The translations under genes were made by a program, and so were the position numbers. Shown one piece after another: positions 34,503 to 42,274 of a stretch of DNA of 64,000 nt. The notes under the pieces are model-generated. The model was not told the DNA's origin, ran no database searches, and saw only the letters and a list, made by a program, of their open reading frames with translations. This DNA comes from Alistipes finegoldii DSM 17242 (GTDB lineage Bacteria > Bacteroidota > Bacteroidia > Bacteroidales > Rikenellaceae): the NCBI RefSeq assembly GCF_000265365.1, contig NC_018011.1, forward strand, positions 1,488,001-1,552,000, given 5' to 3'. The stretch's first letter is position 1; every line of letters begins with the position of its first letter.

Positions 34503-35675
34503 TCAGACCTTGTCCATTACCTGCTGCAACCAGAAGAAAATCCCGGTACGGCTGATGTGGGTTTTGTAGCCCAGCCGCCGCATCGCCCTCATGAATCGCG
34601 TATCGCGGCAGATATGCCACTGCATGAAATGGTAGAGACCGGAAGTGACCAGCAGGCTTACGGCAATAACCGCATACAGCTGGACGGCGATCGAAAAGCC
34701 CGAAGCTTCCAGCGCCCACCAGCACAACACGACAAACATATTCACCCCCAGAATAGCCAGTGTCGTCGCCACATGGGAGCATCCGAGGTCGATAAACATA
34801 TGATGCAGGTGTGTCTTATCGGGACGAAACGGAGAGGTCCCTTTCAATATGCGCGTCGACATCACCCGCAGCGTATCGAATACGGGGACCGATAATACCG
34901 CCAGCGTAAAAGGCACCAGTCCCACGTTCGGATCCACATACGCAGCGGCCCGCGACCCGTTCTGCAGGATCTCGATTACAAAAACCGACATGACAACGCC
35001 CATGACAAGCGTTCCGCCGTCACCGATGAACATTTTCGACGTTTTGCCGAAAACGTTATGCAGAAAAAAGGGAATAAGAGCGCCGACCGAGACCACGGCC
35101 AAGATGGTCATCGACTCTTCGCCGGAAAGAAAGAAGAGCGTGCCGAAGATCAGACAAGCCATAATGCAATAGCCGGACGAGAGACCGTTGACGCCATCTA
35201 CCAAATTGATGGCATTGATAATACCTACCGCCGCAACGACCGTCAAAGGCACTGCATACCAATAAGAAAACCGGCCGATGTTCCACAATCCATGAAAATC
35301 GTCTATACAGTAACCGCCAACGAAAATCAGCAATAAAACGACGACGATCTCGATCACGAATCGCAAACCCGGTGAAAGACTCAGAATGTCGTCCATCGTC
35401 CCCGTATAGAGCATCGCCATCATGGCCATAATTACGACCGGCAGACCGGAGCAATCAACGACGGAGCTCATACATCCGATCGCAATCACGACTCCGAAAA
35501 AGACGGCGACTCCGCCGAGGACAGGAACCGGCGTACGCTGCAATTTGCGGGCATCCGGATTATCGACGATATTTTTCAGCAGAGCGATCTTCACCAGACG
35601 GGGATGTATCCAGCCGACCAACAGAAGAGCTATGAAGAAGGGAATAATGATTGTGTAGCAAAGAGGCGTTGCCAT
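34503..35675 (-). CDS. WecA/MraY-family undecaprenyl-phosphate sugar-1-phosphate transferase
   Basis: 390 residues with about 11 membrane helices. It starts repeat-unit synthesis by moving a HexNAc-1-phosphate to undecaprenyl phosphate. Motifs are RTPVPVLGGVAVFFG (about 45-59), MDDILSLSPGLRF with the Asp-Asp pair, NAINLVDGVNGLSSG, and FIGDGGTLVMG. A typical basic HIP-like region FRPDKTHLHHMFIDLG follows. Presence at the promoter end is usual for Bacteroidales capsule operons. Confidence 0.92.
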   Translation of the reverse strand: MATPLCYTIIIPFFIALLLVGWIHPRLVKIALLKNIVDNPDARKLQRTPVPVLGGVAVFFGVVIAIGCMSSVVDCSGLPVVIMAMMAMLYTGTMDDILSLSPGLRFVIEIVVVLLLIFVGGYCIDDFHGLWNIGRFSYWYAVPLTVVAAVGIINAINLVDGVNGLSSGYCIMACLIFGTLFFLSGEESMTILAVVSVGALIPFFLHNVFGKTSKMFIGDGGTLVMGVVMSVFVIEILQNGSRAAAYVDPNVGLVPFTLAVLSVPVFDTLRVMSTRILKGTSPFRPDKTHLHHMFIDLGCSHVATTLAILGVNMFVVLCWWALEASGFSIAVQLYAVIAVSLLVTSGLYHFMQWHICRDTRFMRAMRRLGYKTHISRTGIFFWLQQVMDKV

Positions 35676-35759
35676 ACCAATTATTTATTTTCCGAGACAG
35701 CAGGTAGAATATGTGGAATATGCAGAGAGTATAAACAAGATAAAGATTCAAGACTGTCA

Positions 35760-36689
35760 TTATGCAATATATCGCTCCGTAGGAGCAGATTGCCAGATAT
35801 CGATTCGTTCGGCGACATGACAAACCACACAGCAGACGCAGCAGAAGCGATCGTCGTCTGAACAGAACGGAGTCCGGCCGTAATCGTACATGAAGCGGGC
35901 GATTCGCCATGCAAGGTGAGGGTCCGGATCATACGCATTGCCCAGAACCGCCGCATCGTACAGCCGGACCAAAGTATAGAGGTAATTTTCGTCGAAGTTG
36001 CCGGCGTCTTCGGGAACCGGCAAAGAGTTCCGGAAGTATTCGAACGACCGATTTACCGCACGGTCATTCGTTTTGTCGAGGAACGCATACGAATAGCGGT
36101 TCATCACGCCGATACGCTCCAGCGCAACATCCGGCGACACGCCGCTCCAGCTGCCGTCCCGGTTCATTTCGGCGATCCAGCCGGCAATCTGCCGTTTCAG
36201 AAGCAGCAGATATTCGTCGCCGGCGTCCGGACCGGGGTAAAGCAAGTCGATCAGACAATGACAAACACCTGTCCGGATCAACAATTCCGATTCGTCCGGT
36301 CGGAGAGAAGAGCGCTTTTCGTTGCCGCCGAGACAATCCCGGACGAGTTCGTCGGCCATTGCGAAACAGACCTCTTTCTTTTTCGAGACGTCGCCGGACA
36401 CGGTCCCGCAAACGAGCGTATACATGGCATGGACCATCCGGCAGCGCAGCGCAGCATCCGACTCGCGGCGGCAGCGTTCCCGCAGCACACCGAACAGCGT
36501 ATCGATCCTTTGCAGCCAGATTCTCCGGGTTCCGAACTCACCGGCCGGCGAATCGAACGTCACCAGACCGCACAATGCGGCGTACGCCCGCGCCAACCAA
36601 AGCAGGCGGACATTCGTCGCCCCCGCAAAATCGGCATTCAGCAGGGACGGCAGCGCTTCTTTCAAATATTCCGGCGTCATAACTTCCAA
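35760..36689 (-). CDS. Unknown 309-residue protein between upxY and the WecA-like gene
   Basis: I do not recognise the family. It is predicted to be all-helical and soluble, with many Arg, Cys and Trp residues: ARAYAALCGLVTFD (about 33-46), WIAEMNRDGSWSGVSPDVALERI, NRYSYAFLDKTNDRAVNRSF. The tail is Cys-rich (DRFCCVCCVVCHVAERIDIW). There is no signal peptide. In Bacteroides this slot after upxY holds UpxZ, an inhibitor of other UpxY proteins; this gene is longer and I see no clear resemblance. Its codon use is like the GC-rich neighbours. Confidence 0.7.
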   Translation of the reverse strand: MEVMTPEYLKEALPSLLNADFAGATNVRLLWLARAYAALCGLVTFDSPAGEFGTRRIWLQRIDTLFGVLRERCRRESDAALRCRMVHAMYTLVCGTVSGDVSKKKEVCFAMADELVRDCLGGNEKRSSLRPDESELLIRTGVCHCLIDLLYPGPDAGDEYLLLLKRQIAGWIAEMNRDGSWSGVSPDVALERIGVMNRYSYAFLDKTNDRAVNRSFEYFRNSLPVPEDAGNFDENYLYTLVRLYDAAVLGNAYDPDPHLAWRIARFMYDYGRTPFCSDDDRFCCVCCVVCHVAERIDIWQSAPTERYIA

Positions 36690-36729
36690 AAAATCAATCT
36701 CTGCAATTCAGGAAAACCGAATCCGGCCA

Positions 36730-37278
36730 TCAAATCTTTTCGACCAGCGCCGAGGGAATGGAGGCGGTAGCCACCGCCGTGATGCCGTCGATCTTGACCA
36801 CGACCCGTTTCCCGCGGGAATTCTTCACCCGCATGAGCTGGCCCTCGACCCCTTCGAATACGCCGCCCGTGATCCGCACCTTGTCCCCTTTCGACAAGGC
36901 GACCTCTTCGGGCGACATGAAAAGCACCTGTTCGTCTTCATTGCCCGCAACGGCAATAAAATTCCGCATCTGCTCTTCGGGCACGATCATAATCTGATTC
37001 TCACCGTTTTGCGGGTGCATCACATAACGAAGCATAGGTAGCTTATAGGTTTTCAATTCGTCGATGACCTCACGTGTCGAACGGATGAAAATATAGTTGT
37101 GCACGGCGACTTCGCAAGCCCGGAAAAACTGTCCCTTGGAGTTCCGGCGGCGCACAACCCGTACCGGCACAAAATTCTCGATGTTCAGTTTGTCAAGATA
37201 CTCCTTCGTCGAAAGTTCCCGCTGATAGGTCACTCGCAGAACATACCATTCGGCAGCTGTATCCGGACTGTTCATCAT
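36730..37278 (-). CDS. UpxY-family transcription antiterminator
   Basis: 182 residues. The N-terminal NusG (NGN) domain is WYVLRVTYQRELSTKEYLDKL with VHNYIFIRSTREVIDEL. The C-terminal KOW domain is KGDKVRITGGVFEGVEGQLMRVKN. UpxY proteins bind RNA polymerase in the leader of their own capsule operon and prevent early termination. It is the first gene after the invertible promoter, with a leader of about 170 nt. MM at the start leaves 37278 or 37275 as the first codon. Confidence 0.93.
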   Translation of the reverse strand: MMNSPDTAAEWYVLRVTYQRELSTKEYLDKLNIENFVPVRVVRRRNSKGQFFRACEVAVHNYIFIRSTREVIDELKTYKLPMLRYVMHPQNGENQIMIVPEEQMRNFIAVAGNEDEQVLFMSPEEVALSKGDKVRITGGVFEGVEGQLMRVKNSRGKRVVVKIDGITAVATASIPSALVEKI

Positions 37279-37422
37279 GCTTTTCTTAGACTAAAAAAGG
37301 TCGGAAAGAGAGGTATGGTTGTAAAAAAAGCATTCCACGGGGACATCGAAAACCATTTATTGCAATGATTTTCAATCACTTACGCGCCTCCCATAAGAAC
37401 ACTTTCACATTTCACAGTACAG

Positions 37423-37437
37423 TCTCTTGGTAAGAGA
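37423..37437. repeat. Left inverted repeat of the invertible promoter
   Basis: TCTCTTGGTAAGAGA, the exact reverse complement of 37724-37738. The repeat is itself nearly palindromic (TCTCTT/AAGAGA around GGT), like a tyrosine-recombinase core site. Confidence 0.85.
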
Positions 37438-37723
37438 CCTTAATGTTGAGGGCAAAAGTATTAAAAATAAAATATATGCACAAATCTTTTGTTCTTTATT
37501 TTCGTATGCAGTGAGTTTTTCTGCGTTAAAAAAGGATTGATTATCAACGCCTTTTTTATTTTTAGTCCAAATACTGATACAATTAGGCCTTCGTATGCCG
37601 GTATTGTACGATCGGCCGTGAATCGCTGAAGATTTCCAACGCAGATCTTTTGCCGATTTATAAAAACAAGATATGAACCGCAAGCCATTCTTCTTAATAT
37701 CAATTCATTACTGACCACACACA
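37438..37723. other. Invertible 286-bp promoter segment (ON orientation)
   Basis: DNA between two perfect 15-bp inverted repeats. It holds no gene but carries one near-consensus promoter at its left end, pointing left toward upxY and the polysaccharide operon. This is the standard Bacteroidales capsule switch layout. The orientation in this sequence turns the operon on. The right repeat ends 2 bp before the stop codon of the recombinase gene, which reads toward the segment. Confidence 0.85.
37453..37484 (-). promoter_or_regulatory. Promoter of the polysaccharide operon (inside invertible segment)
   Basis: On the minus strand TTTG (37484-37481), a 20-bp AT-rich spacer, and TACTTTTG (37460-37453) match the Bacteroidota -33/-7 consensus. 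Transcription would begin near 37446, just inside the left repeat, so the repeat palindrome forms the first hairpin of the leader RNA of upxY. Confidence 0.8.
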
Positions 37724-37738
37724 TCTCTTACCAAGAGA
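37724..37738. repeat. Right inverted repeat of the invertible promoter
   Basis: TCTCTTACCAAGAGA, exact inverse of 37423-37437. Flanking bases do not match between the two sites, so the exchanged core is confined to these 15 bp. Confidence 0.85.
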
Positions 37739-37740
37739 TA

Positions 37741-38952
37741 TTACACATACAATGAAGCTATTATGCTCCGGTTCGCCTGATCGACGACGGAGCTTTCGAG
37801 CGAAGCCAGATAGATCTGGGTCGTTTTCTCCGAAGCATGTCCCATTCCCGCACTGATGATCGACAACGGAACGTTGTGATTCCGGGCCGTGGTCGCCCAT
37901 GTATGCCGCGAAGTATAGGACGACAGCGGCATCTCCAGTCCGAGCAGTTCGGCCAGCCGTTTGAGCCGGCGGTTGTAGTATCCCAGAGCAGTCTGGTACT
38001 GGGAGAATCCCCGGACCGGGTCCTCCGCATTCAGCAAAGGAAAAACATAGTCCGACGTGCGGGTAACCGGCGCATAGCGTTCGATGATATCGCCCATGCA
38101 GGGTTCGATACGGATCGTAAGGCGCTGTCCCGTTTTGCGGCGGACATAGCATATCGCCCCTCCGGCGATGTCCTGCTTGCGCAGGAAGGCGATATCGACG
38201 AACGCCATACCCCGCGCGCAATAGCTGAAAATAAAAATATCCCGCGCCAGCGCCAAGGAGGGGGAGTGTTCCAGATTCAACCGCCGGAGCCGTATGACGG
38301 TCTCTTCGCCGACGGCGCGCTTGCGGGTACGGTCCACGCCGGTATATACATTCCGGAAAGGAGAACTTTGCGACACGATGCCCTCCCGGACCGCCTTGTT
38401 GAAAACGGCACGCAGCACCCGCATATAAAAAGAGACGGTATTGCGTACAATCCGTCTCCGCCGCAGCCAGTCGTCGTACCGGCTTACCAGTTGTTCGTCC
38501 AGCAGTGAGAACGGAATGTCCGCTCCGTTCAAAAATCCGGCGAAGCTGTTCAGCGTCCGCCGGTAATTCCGCGCCGTCCCCAATCTTCCGCCCGCCCGAA
38601 GGCAGGCGATCTGCTTTTCGATAAAGGCAAAAACGGTAACCCGCCCGAACGACCGGAACCGTCCGACAACATCCGGAAGGCCGTACTCCACCCGCCGGGC
38701 TTCGAAATCCCCGATAATCGCACGAAACAGGCACAAATCGCCGTCGATCTGCCGCTGGACGACAGCTATCTCGCCGTCGAGCCCAGCAAAGGGAACGACC
38801 GCCCGCTCCCGCAGGGCGTCCCATTGTTCGGGGAAAAGACGAATTCCGGTAGTTATCTGCCGGGATTGGCATTTATGGCAGAGTTGGTAATAGATTACCC
38901 CCGCCTTACCCTCTACCGTCGAATTCCGGAATTTTACTTTTACTTTTGCCAT
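37741..38952 (-). CDS. Tyrosine site-specific recombinase, probable DNA invertase of the adjacent promoter
   Basis: 403 residues. The N-terminal arm-type region (about 1-100) is of the kind seen in Bacteroidales integrases and invertases. A SAM-like core-binding domain covers about 105-195. The catalytic domain has R247 (CARGMAF), K273 (RRKTGQ), R349 in the box SYTSRHTW, H372 (GMGH) and nucleophile Y381 (TTQIYLASL). The first His of the usual HxxR box is Tyr here, as is common in this family. The gene reads toward the invertible segment and ends 2 bp from it, so a local inversion role is strongly suggested. Relatives include Mpi/Tsr-type enzymes that invert capsule promoters. Confidence 0.88.
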   Translation of the reverse strand: MAKVKVKFRNSTVEGKAGVIYYQLCHKCQSRQITTGIRLFPEQWDALRERAVVPFAGLDGEIAVVQRQIDGDLCLFRAIIGDFEARRVEYGLPDVVGRFRSFGRVTVFAFIEKQIACLRAGGRLGTARNYRRTLNSFAGFLNGADIPFSLLDEQLVSRYDDWLRRRRIVRNTVSFYMRVLRAVFNKAVREGIVSQSSPFRNVYTGVDRTRKRAVGEETVIRLRRLNLEHSPSLALARDIFIFSYCARGMAFVDIAFLRKQDIAGGAICYVRRKTGQRLTIRIEPCMGDIIERYAPVTRTSDYVFPLLNAEDPVRGFSQYQTALGYYNRRLKRLAELLGLEMPLSSYTSRHTWATTARNHNVPLSIISAGMGHASEKTTQIYLASLESSVVDQANRSIIASLYV

Positions 38953-39046
38953 ACATACAGTTTTTTAGTTGTTCATATTTTGGCCCCCGGAACCTTCTCC
39001 GGCGCCGGGCGGCTTCAGCAGTCATCTCTTTCGCAGGATCGTCCGA

Positions 39047-39054
39047 CAAAACTA
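39047..39054 (-). promoter_or_regulatory. Possible -7 element of the recombinase gene
   Basis: The minus strand reads TAGTTTTG, an exact TAnnTTTG match 95 bp before the recombinase ATG. No clear -33 TTTG at the right spacing, only a T-rich run. Confidence 0.4.
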
Positions 39055-39134
39055 ATTATCAGATCGGATAAAAAGGCTGAAAAATATGCCATACGGGCCA
39101 CAAAAGACGTTTCGCCCGAATGTATGGAGACAAA

Positions 39135-39164
39135 AACGCCCCGGCAACAGGAAGCCGGGGCGTT
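39135..39164 (-). terminator. Terminator of the porin-exporter operon
   Basis: Perfect 11-bp stem AACGCCCCGGC/GCCGGGGCGTT with an 8-nt loop. On the minus strand it is followed by TTTTG, 21 bp past the exporter stop codon. Confidence 0.8.
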
Positions 39165-39185
39165 GACGGTATTATGAAGACTGCG

Positions 39186-40472
39186 CTATGCCAGCATCGG
39201 TTTCAGGACGCCGAACAGCACGAGCGCGATGACCAGCGTAACGACGATATTGAAGGTCTGCGCCACAAGGAACGCCCATAGAGCGTTGCGGTTTTCCTTC
39301 GAAACGATCTCTTTCAGGCGGGTGTCAAGCCCCACACAGACGAAGGCCAGCGAGAAAAAGACCGTCGAGAACATCTTGGCGACGCCCGGTTCGGCGAGTT
39401 TGCCCTTCGCATCGGCCGTAAACAGGCCGTTGCTCTGCAGGATGCTGAAAACCAGCGAGGCCGCGACGAAGCCGATGATGAATTTCGGGAACTTCTCCCA
39501 CACGATGCCCAGCGACGGAGCCTGAGCGCCCTTTTCGCCGCGGCGGGTCGAGAGGTAGAGGGCGATGAAGAAAGCCACGACGCCGATCAGCACGTTCTGC
39601 GCCGCCTTGATGATGACGGCATGCTGGTTGGCGACCTCGCCGACGATCGTACTCGACGCCGCCACGCCCGACGTAGTGTCGATCGTACCGCCGATCCATG
39701 CGCCGGCGACCTCCTGCACGACATGGGGATCGTCGAAAATCAGGGGCAGAATCGTATTTGCGAGCCACGGCATCAGGTAGATCATCGGCACCACGACGAT
39801 CAGCACCAGCGAAACGATGTAGGAGAGTTTCCGGTCGTCGCCGCCCGCCACGCGGGCCGCCGTGATACACGCCGAAACGCCGCAGATCGAGACGCCGCTC
39901 GAAAGGACCATCGCCGTACGCTCGTCAACCTTCATGCGGCGCGACACCCAATAGGCGAAGAACCACACGACGGCGACCACCAGACAGGCCTGCGCCAGAC
40001 CGAAGACGCCCGACTTCATCACGTCGCTGAAAAGGATCGTGGCACCGAGACATACGACGCCGATCTTGATGTAGAATTCGCCCTGAATCGCGGGTTTCAT
40101 CCACTCCGGGACCCGCCACACGTTGCGGATCACCAGACCGAAGAGCACCGAGAAGAAAACCGACTCGAAGCCGTAATAGGAGACGGCGGGAATCTTGGCC
40201 ACGATCTGCGCCAGCAGGGAGACGGCGAAAACCACCGCGAGCGACGGCAGCAGGCCCCTGAGCGGGCGGCGCAACAGAAGACACCCGACGTAAAGCACCG
40301 CCAGCACGACGGCGAAGAGGTAGGCGATATTGCTCCATGCGGCGCCGCCGAGCAGCGTCGCGGGAACCTTGGGAAGTCCGGCGGGCACGATCGCCGCAAG
40401 CGCCAGCAGGGGTATGCTCACCCAGACTACCACCCAGTCCTCGACCCGGAATTGTTCCATCCATTTTTTCAT
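39186..40472 (-). CDS. YeiH-family putative sulfate exporter
   Basis: 428 residues with about 11 membrane helices, family PF03601 (YeiH, putative sulfate/anion exporter). Signatures are IRNVWRVPEWMKPAIQGEFYIKIGVVCLGATILFSDV and SSGVSICGVSACITAARVAGGDDRKLSYIVSLV, with GVAASSTIVGEVANQHAVIIKAAQN. Function in this phylum is not proven; relatives are linked to sulfite or sulfonate stress. It follows an outer-membrane porin by 21 bp and shares its terminator. Confidence 0.88.
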   Translation of the reverse strand: MKKWMEQFRVEDWVVVWVSIPLLALAAIVPAGLPKVPATLLGGAAWSNIAYLFAVVLAVLYVGCLLLRRPLRGLLPSLAVVFAVSLLAQIVAKIPAVSYYGFESVFFSVLFGLVIRNVWRVPEWMKPAIQGEFYIKIGVVCLGATILFSDVMKSGVFGLAQACLVVAVVWFFAYWVSRRMKVDERTAMVLSSGVSICGVSACITAARVAGGDDRKLSYIVSLVLIVVVPMIYLMPWLANTILPLIFDDPHVVQEVAGAWIGGTIDTTSGVAASSTIVGEVANQHAVIIKAAQNVLIGVVAFFIALYLSTRRGEKGAQAPSLGIVWEKFPKFIIGFVAASLVFSILQSNGLFTADAKGKLAEPGVAKMFSTVFFSLAFVCVGLDTRLKEIVSKENRNALWAFLVAQTFNIVVTLVIALVLFGVLKPMLA

Positions 40473-40493
40473 AAGGCGTTCGGTTTTTCAGTA

Positions 40494-41540
40494 TTAGAAT
40501 ATGCCGGAAAGCATCAGCGCAACCACATTGCGGCCGGAGACGTCGCGGGCAGCGTAATCTTCGTAGGTATAGTTCAGCTGGCAGCGCAGGTACTTCACCG
40601 GCTGCCACGTAAGGGCCGCCGTGTAGTTGGTCTGGCGGCTCGAACTGCGGGCGGTGTTTTCGAGGAAGGTATCGTAGCGCACGGCAGGCAGCAGCGTCTT
40701 CGTCACGCGCCACCCGGCCACGGCGTACCAGCCTTCGCTGTCGAGGTCGCCCGTCGTGCCGCAGATATATTCGCCGCGCACGACGACCGGACCGCGGTCG
40801 TAGCAGGCTCCGGCCCCGTAACGGACGCGCTTGAGGTAATCCGCGCCGTATTCGCCCCAATAGTACGACCCGGCCAGCTGCAATCCGGCGGCGGGTTTCA
40901 GCGTCAGGCGTGCCACGATGTCCTTGCTCTTGTTCTTGTCCCTGACGTTCAGCCCCTCGCCGTTGAAGACGCCGATGTTGTAATTCAGGATGCTGTATCC
41001 GTCGCGGCGGAAAAATCCGCCGAAAAGCTGCGCTCCCATGTCGCGCCCCGTGGCCGAAAGTCCGCAGAGATCGTTGAAGCCCATCAGCTTGCACAACGAC
41101 AACGGGTACTCGATAAACTCGTACCTGAGCGGCACGTATTCGGTATTCTCGATCGAAAAGGGCAGTTTGTATTCGCCCAGCTGGAGATTCAGCTCGTCGA
41201 ACGGCCGGTAACACAAATATGCGTCCACGATCTTCGGCGACGCGAATTCGATCTGAACGCGGTAGTCGAGTTTGGGAGCGATGTTGCCCGACAGGCTCAG
41301 GCGCACGCGCTTGATAAAGAAGGAGGACGAGTTATCGCTCCATTCGTAGCCGGTCTGGAGGTATCCCGAAATCGCAGGCAGGGCGGCCAGCACCTTGTCC
41401 CATGCGGACGTTTTGGCCTTGAGCGCCGCGACCTCTGCGGAAAGCTCCCCGACCGTAGCCGTGCAGAGCGTATCGGGCTGTTGGGCATAGGAGGCGCAAA
41501 ACAGCCCGAACGACAGCAAAACTGGTAAAATCAATCTCAT
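40494..41540 (-). CDS. Phosphate-selective porin O/P family outer-membrane porin
   Basis: About 348 residues. A signal peptide (MRLILPVLLSFGLFCASYAQ), a short coiled-coil (TVGELSAEVAALKAKTSAWDKVL, typical trimerisation helix of OprP-like porins) and a 16- to 18-strand barrel with alternating aromatic strands. Motifs FFIKRVRLSLSGNIAPKLDYRVQIEF and LGEYKLPFSIENTEY are family-typical. The C-terminus ends in Phe (LSGIF), the usual barrel-assembly signal. A Met 33 bp upstream (41573) is possible, but the signal peptide fits the later one. The neighbour suggests an anion substrate. Confidence 0.85.
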   Translation of the reverse strand: MRLILPVLLSFGLFCASYAQQPDTLCTATVGELSAEVAALKAKTSAWDKVLAALPAISGYLQTGYEWSDNSSSFFIKRVRLSLSGNIAPKLDYRVQIEFASPKIVDAYLCYRPFDELNLQLGEYKLPFSIENTEYVPLRYEFIEYPLSLCKLMGFNDLCGLSATGRDMGAQLFGGFFRRDGYSILNYNIGVFNGEGLNVRDKNKSKDIVARLTLKPAAGLQLAGSYYWGEYGADYLKRVRYGAGACYDRGPVVVRGEYICGTTGDLDSEGWYAVAGWRVTKTLLPAVRYDTFLENTARSSSRQTNYTAALTWQPVKYLRCQLNYTYEDYAARDVSGRNVVALMLSGIF

Positions 41541-41715
41541 AAACAGAATCGTTTGGGTCTGCAAAAGTCGCAAATTCGGCGCAACCGATCAATACGCGAA
41601 AATACCTAAAAAGAACAAAACCGGGTCCGAAAGGCATCCGAACGCGGCAGCGACCGGACTGAAAACGAACAAGAAGGGCCGTTTGCGACGCAAATACCTC
41701 ACGCACCGGCCCGGA

Positions 41716-41724
41716 GGGGGGGGG
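41716..41724. repeat. G9 homopolymer in the porin upstream region
   Basis: Nine G in a row, outside the polysaccharide operon and in no gene I can support. It lies 176 bp upstream of the porin start codon. If transcription of the porin began further upstream than I infer, length changes here could affect it. Confidence 0.75.
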
Positions 41725-41843
41725 CAGGCGAACACCCGAAAAAAGAGGAGCGGACGCTTGTGGGGCAGACGGTCGTGAACCTGCACGAAAATGCGCGCGA
41801 GGCGGTGGCGCCAGAGACGGCGCGGACATCGAGGTCGTTTCGC

Positions 41844-41933
41844 GCATCGAGACCAGTGCGGGCATCGAGACCAGTGCGGGCATCGAGACCAGCGCGGGCA
41901 TCGAGACCAGCGCGGGCATCGAGACCAGCGCGG
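41844..41933. repeat. 18-bp minisatellite (five copies)
   Basis: Five back-to-back copies of an 18-bp unit beginning GCATCGAGACCAG; the first two have T where the other three have C in the variable position. Degenerate copies flank it on both sides. Each strand keeps several open frames through it because 18 is a multiple of 3, which explains the overlapping repetitive reading frames here. The 735-bp region 41541-42274 holds this repeat, the G9 run and a hairpin (42019-42039), and no gene I can defend. Confidence 0.85.
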
Positions 41934-42018
41934 GCATCGCGGGTATCGAGGTCGGTGCGAGCATCGAAATTGTCTAGCGCATCGCCGAAGAGAACGCCGC
42001 GACCGCAACAAACGACAA

Positions 42019-42039
42019 CGGCGGGGCAATCCCCCGCCG
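42019..42039. terminator. GC-rich hairpin in the gene-free stretch
   Basis: Perfect 8-bp stem CGGCGGGG/CCCCGCCG with a 5-nt loop. No clear U tract follows on either strand. It could end transcription from the exported-protein gene at 42.3 kb on the minus strand. Confidence 0.35.
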
Positions 42040-42274
42040 AAGTATGAAATATCTTTAGGCTGTTCTTCACGACACGCCGTCCTTCACCCCCAAGCCCGAC
42101 GGTTCGGGCATAGGTCCGAACGTTGTGCATCCACATCATGCGCCCCTACGACGGATCGCAGCGTCCGACGACAACACCGGCAGCCGCGTTACGCCCGTAT
42201 TCGGACAGATACCCCGACCAAATCACTGCAAAACCGCGCTGGATAGGCATCCGAAGCGCATCTGCATACCCCAC

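Noticed and set aside
41699..42139. Repetitive minus-strand frame with GLDARA repeats, and the plus-strand Arg/Ser/Pro frame
   Set aside because: Both follow from an 18-bp tandem repeat that keeps every frame open. No signal peptide or conserved core, so treated as noncoding repeat.
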